A DNA stretch of 64,000 nucleotides, taken from positions 32,471-96,470 of IMG/VR virus record IMGVR_UViG_3300008448_008955. One strand, given 5' to 3'. Below the pieces are notes generated by a model that was not told the DNA's origin, searched no databases, and saw only the letters and a list, made by a program, of their open reading frames with translations. Shown one piece after another: positions 57,707 through 64,000 of this stretch. This stretch comes from a virus. A program made the translations under genes and the position numbers. How positions within the stretch are numbered: position 1 is the stretch's first letter; the number at the start of each line of letters is the position of its first letter.

Positions 57707-59104
57707 ATGCAACAATTCTTTTACGATGACCAAATACGTCGTTTCTTACTGCAATTTACTAGAATCTTTTCAGGGTTCCAAATAGAGTACGGCCGAGATT
57801 CTGCCAATCCTGACCAGTATGCGCTGTTGCGTGTGCCAGTTCGTTACGGTGATGCCAGTCGAAATGCGCAGACTATCATTCAAGAAAACTCAGCCAACAG
57901 TTTGCCCAGCTCACCGTTGATGACTTTTTATATTGCAGGACTGGACTACGATCGTCCACGCATGCAAGAACCTTACTTTGTGTCTCGCTTTGCAGTCAAA
58001 CAACGTACCTACGACACTGTTACAGAAACCTACGAAACTTCCCAAGGCAATGCGTTCACTATTGAACGACTAATGCCTGTGCCCTACAAGCTGACCTTGA
58101 ACTTGGATATTTGGACCACAAACACCAATCAAAAGATGCAGTTACTTGAACAGATTTTAACCTTGTTCAATCCTTCACTGGAAATACAAAGCACAGACAA
58201 CTACATTGACTGGACTAGTTTGAGCGTAGTTGAATTAGAAAGTGTGCAATGGTCTAGTAGAACTATACCTATATCCACAGAAAATCCCATAGATATTTGC
58301 ACGTTGCGATTTAACTTGCCTATCTGGATCAGTTCTCCTGCCAAGGTCAAGAAACTGGGAGTGATCGAACGTGTGATTGCCAGCATGTACGATGCGCAAG
58401 GAGATTTACGAGATGCAGTGACCAACAGTGATTTGTTGCTGGGTACACGTCAGGTTATAACACCTTTCAACTACAAAATTATGTTGATTGGCAACAGCAT
58501 ACAAATACTGCAAGAGCGTGCAATTGTGGATCAACCAAATACTAGCCTAGAACCGCCAGACATTGTGAGTGGCAGCGGGCTACTATGGCCTGCTGTGATT
58601 GGCATGTATGGCGTACTGAGGCCTGGTATCAGTCAAATACGACTAACACAGCCCGATGGTTCAGAAGTGGTTGGCACAATAGTGGTTGATCCCAACGATG
58701 AACGTTTTGTGTTGTTTAGCGTGGACCAAGACACAGCACCTCAAAACACCATGCTACCAGTGAATGCCGTGATCAACCCCTTGATCAGTGCGCCTGGCAA
58801 CGGGTTACCAGCAGCAGTTGCTGGACAACGATACTTGTTGACTGAGGGTACTGGTGCAGTGAACAACGCATTTCCTGCAACAGCCTGGTTGGGTGCGTCA
58901 AACCGTCCTGTAGTAGCGCAAGAAAACGACATCATTGAATACAACGGTAGCTGGTGGGATGTAACTTTCTACGCACAGCAACAAACACAAATTCAATACA
59001 TAAGTAACCTCACCACAGGCATACAGTACGAATGGACAGGCGGCTCATGGATCAAAAGCTATCAAGGAATTTACCCCGGCGGCGACTGGAGTCTGGTATT
59101 GTGA
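57707..59104 (+). CDS. 15: Tail sheath terminator (gp15-like)
   Basis: A 465-aa protein. FFYDDQIRRFLLQFTRIFSG then FQIEYGRD and LLRVPVRYGD closely follow T4 gp15 (FYNSSFRRYATLMGDLFSNI, VRVPITY). gp15 caps the sheath and joins it to the head. T4 gp15 is 272 aa; here a C-terminal extension of about 190 residues is beta-rich (YNGSWWDVTF, IYPGGDWSLVL). Three bases after gp14 and overlapping the Nudix start. Confidence 0.8.
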   Translation: MQQFFYDDQIRRFLLQFTRIFSGFQIEYGRDSANPDQYALLRVPVRYGDASRNAQTIIQENSANSLPSSPLMTFYIAGLDYDRPRMQEPYFVSRFAVKQRTYDTVTETYETSQGNAFTIERLMPVPYKLTLNLDIWTTNTNQKMQLLEQILTLFNPSLEIQSTDNYIDWTSLSVVELESVQWSSRTIPISTENPIDICTLRFNLPIWISSPAKVKKLGVIERVIASMYDAQGDLRDAVTNSDLLLGTRQVITPFNYKIMLIGNSIQILQERAIVDQPNTSLEPPDIVSGSGLLWPAVIGMYGVLRPGISQIRLTQPDGSEVVGTIVVDPNDERFVLFSVDQDTAPQNTMLPVNAVINPLISAPGNGLPAAVAGQRYLLTEGTGAVNNAFPATAWLGASNRPVVAQENDIIEYNGSWWDVTFYAQQQTQIQYISNLTTGIQYEWTGGSWIKSYQGIYPGGDWSLVL

Positions 59105-59532
59105 ACGCAGTAGGTGTTTGGTTTCGAAGCAACCAAACCAATCGTTATCTGTATCTACTAAGAAACGATGCCAAGCACCCAGGAACCTGGGGGCTGCCAG
59201 GTGGTAAAATTGAACCAGGTGAAACCTTGCTAGGTGGCATGGAGCGAGAATGCATCGAAGAGCTAGGTAGCTTTCCTGCATATCGTCGACTGGTACCCAT
59301 TGAAAAATTTACTTCAGCTGACAATAAGTTTGTATATCACACATTTGTATGTGTGGTAGATGATGAATTTGTTCCTGTGCTCAACAACGAGCACTTGGGC
59401 TATGCCTGGATTGACGAAGGCACATGGCCCAAACCTTTGCATCCCGGGCTTTGGAGTACTGTGAATATGGACACAGTACAAAACAAAATCCTGCGTGTTG
59501 CGCAGGATTTTGTTGTTTCCAAACAGGCCTGA
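59101..59532 (+). CDS. Nudix hydrolase
   Basis: A 143-aa protein from a GTG at 59101, overlapping the gp15 stop as GTGA. The Nudix box GX5EX7REUXEEXG is exact (G35 to G56: GGKIEPGETLL, MERECIEELG). Such hydrolases clean nucleoside-diphosphate derivatives or decap RNA; T4 NudE is a relative in function. An ending hairpin terminates it. Substrate unknown. Confidence 0.93.
   Translation: MNAVGVWFRSNQTNRYLYLLRNDAKHPGTWGLPGGKIEPGETLLGGMERECIEELGSFPAYRRLVPIEKFTSADNKFVYHTFVCVVDDEFVPVLNNEHLGYAWIDEGTWPKPLHPGLWSTVNMDTVQNKILRVAQDFVVSKQA
59484..59516 (+). terminator. Terminator between the Nudix and fibre genes
   Basis: CAAAATCCTGCG pairs with CGCAGGATTTTG around a five-base loop (12-bp stem), then TTGTTT. 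It lies in the 3' end of the Nudix gene and is convergent with the minus-strand fibre gene. Confidence 0.7.
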
Positions 59533-62500
59533 TCAGGCTTGAGATTCTTGGAATTGCAATTGAACTTCTCCCACTGGACTTGACTGTGTGGTCAATGCGG
59601 TAAGTTGCACTGCCAACACTTCAGGTCCGTTGGGATAGGTTCCTGTGCCTGGTATACCACTGGTTCCAATCTGTTTAACTGAGCTCAAATCCAGCACTCC
59701 CGAATTGGTAGTAGATATCGGGATAGCAAACAGCCTTTCGCCGCCACTTAGTTCAGTGGTAATAGCTTGAATGGTCATGTTTAAATCGTTAGACGGGGTG
59801 CCCCCACCCAACGCATTGCCCAAAATCTTCACAGTATCTCCCACAGCATAACCTGTACCAGCATTTTGTATTGAGATCTGAGTGGTTGAATTAGTGTAAC
59901 TTGTACCAGAAGCCGTTAACTGTACTGTGACGTTGGCTGAGGACCCTGAGCTTGACACGTTGGTCAACGTTAATCCACTGAAGGTTCTAATCGCTGATCC
60001 GCCAAACAGCACTTTGGTACCTGACTTGGAGAAGCCGCCAGTAGTACCAAACAAACTGGATGTTACACCGCCTGTGGTTTCACCGGTATATCGCGGAGCA
60101 GTTGCAAACTGTGTGAAACTAGGTTGGAATCCTCCACCCAAATTGTTCAGCCCTGACCAAGTGGTATTAGCTGAATCAATGTTGTTGGGGTTGAGAATAC
60201 CTTCAACCAAGTATCGGCCAGCACTTACTTGAATGTTGAGATTGCTCAGTGTTAGTTGGGCTCGATTGATCAAGGTGCGTACACCCAAATCACCAATAAT
60301 ACCATCGCTTACACTAGGACTCAATCGCATGGCAAACACTGTTTGCTTTGCGCCAATGGTACCTGGCAAACCATAGTTGGTACGGTTGAATGTAAATTGA
60401 TAACCTTCGTCGCCGTCAAAATTACCGTCCATGATCACTGAACTACCCCAGTGGTTGACCAACGGAGCACAGGTATTACTGATCAAGATTACACCAGTGT
60501 TATCTGTATGGCTTGCGGCAGCACTAGAAGTAAAGCTACGACTAGCTCCATCTACCCATTGGTCGAATGTAGCTGCTCGTGTAACTCCTGTGAGTGTGTT
60601 TCCGCTCTTGCCTGAATACTTGATAATTTCACTATCAATCATCACAAACACAGGATAGGTAACACTGGCTGCAGGATACTGGCTAGCATCACGCAAGTCT
60701 ATAGTAGTTTGGCTGTCATTGATTGCGCCATCTAAACTTGACACTGGAGTTTCATTGACTGCTTCGTAGCGACCAGGCAAGTTACCTGAACGCATGTATG
60801 CTTCGTTGTTCAAGTTGTTGTTGGGTCTACGATGCGCAGGAATCATAGTACCTTGTTGGCCTCGAATCATCCATTGTACATAGCCAGCACCGTACCATGA
60901 ATATTCTACTCCCAACATCTGCATTTTGTTTGCGTCTACAGTGAAACCACTGGGTCCTGTACCATCCAATGTATCAACGTTGAAATCGTCTTGAACCACG
61001 CGAATTTCCTGGCGAAGAGCCATTTTTACACGTACTTGATTGGACACTCCGCGGAATGTAGGCACCACTGTCATACGATTGTTGTCCAACACTGATGTCA
61101 CTGTGTGTGTCATACCTTGTATAACAACTATGTCGCCGTTGTTGAGTTGGTCTTGGAAACGGCAAGTGCCATCACCTGTTACCAAATTTGATCCCACACC
61201 CACTGACACTAGGCCAGCTAGTTGGAAGGTGCTTGAACGTTGTACCACGTTCAGTGTTTGGCCGTTGTGTTCCCAGAACAAACCGTTTTGATCATCAAAG
61301 ATACCGGCTCGTACACTAGAACCGTGCCATTGTGTCACAGAAATTCGTGGTTGTTGACCCAACTCAGGTGCAACACTGCCTAAGGTGTTTTGTGCTTGAA
61401 CTACAAAGCTGATATCACTGCCGATACTGGTTACTGTGTAGTTGGTGTCATTGTATCCTGAGGTGGTTACACCACTGATTGTAATAGTTGCTCCAGGGTT
61501 GAGTCCGTGTTCTAGGTCTGTAGTAACGGTAATGTTGCTACCAGCCGCGGTTCCTGCTGCTACAATTCCTGCAATGTCAAATGTGGGCTTGAGCATACTA
61601 CCTGATGTAAACAAGATACCTTTACCAGATTGATAGCGGAAATATTTCTTGGTCTGTCGAACAGCGGCTGCTCCTCGAGTAGGAGTACCAGTGCTCAATA
61701 CAACACCACCATCAAACGGTCTTGGTAAGAATGCAGCATTGCTACGAACGTTGATAACACCTGCAAGGCTACCGCTTACCGCTGCACCTGATTTGGCAGT
61801 GTAGGCAAAAGTAGTGGTACTGGGCACAGCAGTAACAAAGAAACTGCCGGTAGCATAGGCCTGGTTTGTTCCTGACGACAGCGCAACCAAAATTGGAGTT
61901 CCTGGGACCAGACCGTGAGCATACGTAGTTGTTACGGTGATAGTACTAGGCGTTAATCCGTCGCTGACAATGCTGGCGATGTCAAGATCAGCACCAGTGT
62001 ACGGGAACGCTTGACGGACCACGCTGTCATATTGATTCAACGGATAACCTGGTGCCAAATTTGGTAATCTTCGTGGATAGAAAGCAAAGTTATTGTCATT
62101 GGCATAGTAAACATAGCTCACGCCTTCAGCGTTGCTACTAGCTTGGTTTTGCATACTGACATATTCGCCAGCTGTCAATCCATGGCTGTCTGCGTTGACA
62201 GCAACTTGAGGAATATTGGTATTGCCAGTAGCATCATAAATGCCTGTCATGCGGATCACAGGAGATCCAACCCCAGCAGCAGCCAATGCTGTGGTATTAA
62301 ACTGACCACGAGCAATTGTTTGTGTTCCGTTGACTGCTGTACTAACTGCACTCATATTAACCAGTTCTACGTTGCTACTTAGGCGTTGCATCACTGAGCC
62401 AGTGACAAAAGCATTAGCTGGACTTGTGTTGTACCATCCTCGTGTAAGCTGCAAAGTTGTACCATTGGTTACTTCATAAACTCTGGCTATTTCAATGTTG

Positions 62501-63498
62501 TTTACTGCATAAACGTCATTGCCAATGGTAATGTTAGCTGATCCACCGTTGGACTGGTTTGACTGTCGAACCACTGTGAGAGCGTTGCCTGCCACGTTAG
62601 TCACAGACATTACTTCATAAACATTGGCTGTATCTGTTTCAACTATGATATAGCTACCGTCCGAAATACCAGCAGCAGTTACGTTGGCCACGTTAACAGT
62701 AGTAGTAGCCACGCTGGTAATGTTGGCCACTGCAACTGTGGTACCACCTGTACCAGGATTTCCAATAATGATCAAGTTGTCGCCTACGCTTAACCCAGTA
62801 GTGCTGGCCACAGTGAAAGTTCGTTCAGCCGAACTGTTGACATTGGCTGTCAATCTAGTGCTTACAAACGGAGTCACGTTGCCCTGTGTTTGACTAATAA
62901 TCAACGCAAAATCATTGGCTACCCACTGTGCTGTACTTTGGTTTTGCAGTCTCACACTGGTATCTACGTTGCTGGTGATTTGGTCATCGCCCGCTAACAT
63001 TGTAGCATAACCATTGGTATTGATTACAATGTCTGCACCAATGTCTTCATAGAAAGCTGGAATATTGTTAATAGTAGCAAAGTTTTGCCACTTGGTATTT
63101 TGCAGACCATATTCAAAGTCAGCGTCAATTAGGGCCTGTGGGTTACTGATTCGTTCACGTCCAATTGCGTCTAGACCAAAACTCCACGGTTGTACAATCA
63201 TCTCAGCGTTTTCTACCCAGATAGCCAACTTGTCATTGGGATCCATGGCAGAAGTATCAGTGTCCAAGGTAAGTGTTGTAACACCATCGTAGGCTGCAGG
63301 GAAGTCGTTGGTTGGGCCTGCTGTCCAGGCCACTGTGCCGCCTAACGAAGGATCACCAAAATTGTAGATGCAGATACCGTCTGTTGTGTTATAAATGGCA
63401 AGGAATTCAGGCAAATTTACCCGGCCTACTATTTTGACGGTGCCTACACCAGCAGTGCTAGGGGTAAAAACGTAATTATTAACTCGTTGTCGTGCCAT
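59533..63498 (-). CDS. Long fibre/baseplate-type structural protein
   Basis: A 1321-aa beta-rich protein with several short Gly/Ser/Thr repeats (TVASTTGLSVGDNLIIIG) and multiple ITVTTTYAHGLVPGTPI-like Ig-type modules. The C-terminal third has LINRAQLTLSNLNIQVSAGR and a GTGTYPNGPEVLAVQLTALT end. This is the architecture of large fibre or baseplate wedge proteins. Coupled upstream to the 130-aa gene. No enzymatic domain seen. Confidence 0.85.
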   Translation of the reverse strand: MARQRVNNYVFTPSTAGVGTVKIVGRVNLPEFLAIYNTTDGICIYNFGDPSLGGTVAWTAGPTNDFPAAYDGVTTLTLDTDTSAMDPNDKLAIWVENAEMIVQPWSFGLDAIGRERISNPQALIDADFEYGLQNTKWQNFATINNIPAFYEDIGADIVINTNGYATMLAGDDQITSNVDTSVRLQNQSTAQWVANDFALIISQTQGNVTPFVSTRLTANVNSSAERTFTVASTTGLSVGDNLIIIGNPGTGGTTVAVANITSVATTTVNVANVTAAGISDGSYIIVETDTANVYEVMSVTNVAGNALTVVRQSNQSNGGSANITIGNDVYAVNNIEIARVYEVTNGTTLQLTRGWYNTSPANAFVTGSVMQRLSSNVELVNMSAVSTAVNGTQTIARGQFNTTALAAAGVGSPVIRMTGIYDATGNTNIPQVAVNADSHGLTAGEYVSMQNQASSNAEGVSYVYYANDNNFAFYPRRLPNLAPGYPLNQYDSVVRQAFPYTGADLDIASIVSDGLTPSTITVTTTYAHGLVPGTPILVALSSGTNQAYATGSFFVTAVPSTTTFAYTAKSGAAVSGSLAGVINVRSNAAFLPRPFDGGVVLSTGTPTRGAAAVRQTKKYFRYQSGKGILFTSGSMLKPTFDIAGIVAAGTAAGSNITVTTDLEHGLNPGATITISGVTTSGYNDTNYTVTSIGSDISFVVQAQNTLGSVAPELGQQPRISVTQWHGSSVRAGIFDDQNGLFWEHNGQTLNVVQRSSTFQLAGLVSVGVGSNLVTGDGTCRFQDQLNNGDIVVIQGMTHTVTSVLDNNRMTVVPTFRGVSNQVRVKMALRQEIRVVQDDFNVDTLDGTGPSGFTVDANKMQMLGVEYSWYGAGYVQWMIRGQQGTMIPAHRRPNNNLNNEAYMRSGNLPGRYEAVNETPVSSLDGAINDSQTTIDLRDASQYPAASVTYPVFVMIDSEIIKYSGKSGNTLTGVTRAATFDQWVDGASRSFTSSAAASHTDNTGVILISNTCAPLVNHWGSSVIMDGNFDGDEGYQFTFNRTNYGLPGTIGAKQTVFAMRLSPSVSDGIIGDLGVRTLINRAQLTLSNLNIQVSAGRYLVEGILNPNNIDSANTTWSGLNNLGGGFQPSFTQFATAPRYTGETTGGVTSSLFGTTGGFSKSGTKVLFGGSAIRTFSGLTLTNVSSSGSSANVTVQLTASGTSYTNSTTQISIQNAGTGYAVGDTVKILGNALGGGTPSNDLNMTIQAITTELSGGERLFAIPISTTNSGVLDLSSVKQIGTSGIPGTGTYPNGPEVLAVQLTALTTQSSPVGEVQLQFQESQA

Positions 63499-63501
63499 TT
63501 C

Positions 63502-63894
63502 TTAAACTCCAAATATGATTTGATTAGCTGTCAACGTTGCTTGAGTAGTCGTTGAAAACTTGTTATAACCAATAGTACCATTGGCAATTTTACTGTTGGT
63601 CACTGTGCCATCGCTGGGTGTGCCAGTATATAGTGTGTCACCCATAATGACACCAAAGAATGGTGTCAATGTTGCCGGCGGTGTGGTAAAACTGATATTT
63701 GATCCTGATATACTAAATCCCACTCCAGGGTTCAATACAACATTGTTCAAGCTTACCATCATTGCATAGGCAGTGGGAGGAGAGAAAGATGTTCCGCCCA
63801 CGGTGATCGGAAACACTGTGTCTGTGCCGTTGAATGCCGGCGTGTCCATGTATCTGTATTGCCCAATCTGCGGTGTATTACCCAAGTAAGCCAT
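63502..63894 (-). CDS. Small fibre-associated structural protein
   Basis: A 130-aa protein, MAYLGNTPQIGQYRYMDTPA, with FPITVGGTSFSPPTAYAMMV and ITFTTPPATLTPFFGVIMGD, a beta-sandwich seen in phage fibre adaptors. It is the first complete gene of the fibre operon and precedes the 1321-aa protein by three bases. Confidence 0.8.
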   Translation of the reverse strand: MAYLGNTPQIGQYRYMDTPAFNGTDTVFPITVGGTSFSPPTAYAMMVSLNNVVLNPGVGFSISGSNISFTTPPATLTPFFGVIMGDTLYTGTPSDGTVTNSKIANGTIGYNKFSTTTQATLTANQIIFGV

Positions 63895-63902
63895 TTGTTT
63901 TC

Positions 63903-64000
63903 CTTATAGTCTGCCAACCACAACTTCAATTGTGCCTGACTCTCCGTTGAAATCTTCCAACGCTTTTCCAATTACACTGCCCAGTGTGGGTGTTGTGCAG
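63903..64000 (-). CDS. C-terminal end of an upstream structural gene (partial)
   Basis: The last 32 residues of a minus-strand protein whose start lies beyond the window. It reads GSVIGKALEDFNGESGTIEV and ends VVVGRL before the TAA at 63903-63905. The GxVIGKALE...GTIEVVVGRL ending is typical of fibre or peptidase-type C-termini in T4-like phages. Confidence 0.75.

Noticed and set aside
1-64000. tRNA genes, insertion sequences, integrase or lysogeny genes
   Set aside because: No cloverleaf found in any gap, no transposase or integrase motif in any frame, and intergenic gaps are all below 300 bases. The window is consistent with a lytic phage.

Overview
The window looks like an internal piece of a large T4-like myovirus (Caudoviricetes, contractile tail), probably an environmental relative of the marine and freshwater T4-like phages. 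No cellular genes are visible. Recognisable T4-type genes include the large terminase (gp17), a probable small terminase (gp16), tail sheath (gp18), tail tube (gp19), neck and sheath-terminator proteins (gp13-, gp14- and gp15-like), head-completion nuclease (gp4-like), replicative helicase (gp41), primase (gp61), UvsX, UvsW, a UvsY-like protein, single-strand DNA-binding protein (gp32) and a probable small clamp-loader subunit (gp62-like). The host cannot be named from the sequence. Early promoters match a sigma70-type consensus, so a bacterium with ordinary housekeeping promoters is implied.

Layout. 1-2.4 kb (minus): a nucleotidyltransferase/ligase-like protein cut by the window edge, plus two small unknowns. 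2.4-6.2 kb: a repeat-rich fibre protein (plus), a radical SAM protein (minus) and a 2OG-Fe(II) oxygenase-like protein (plus). 6.2-8.6 kb: helicase and primase. 8.6-16.3 kb: a structural protein, a miniature DnaE-like protein, gp62-like protein, cupin, methyltransferase and UvsW. 16.3-18.9 kb: an early region of small genes, nearly every one with its own near-perfect TTGACC-N17-TATAAT promoter, and an AAA+ ATPase followed by three translationally coupled miniproteins. 18.9-26.5 kb: a sugar island with three GT-A glycosyltransferases, four related GT-B/KpsS-like proteins, two methyltransferases and a nucleotidylyltransferase-cupin fusion. 26.5-31.3 kb: UvsY-like, radical SAM, UvsX and gp32. 31.4-33.9 kb: a glycosyltransferase-like protein and two 2OG-oxygenase-fold proteins. 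33.9-54.9 kb: mostly late structural genes (915-aa virion-like protein, terminases, sheath, tubes, head completion), with a third radical SAM protein, an SGNH hydrolase and an exported nuclease among them. 54.9-64 kb: neck genes, a Nudix hydrolase and long fibre-like proteins.

How it works together. Replication and recombination genes are dispersed but co-oriented on the minus strand. Late genes carry T4-type TAAATA boxes. In nine cases the box lies only 4-8 bases before the start codon and no Shine-Dalgarno sequence is seen, which suggests nearly leaderless late mRNAs. Genes are tightly packed, with many ATGA or TAATG start/stop overlaps, and convergent genes overlap at their 3' ends. No stretch above 300 bases lacks a gene. 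No tRNA, CRISPR array, insertion sequence or attachment site was seen.
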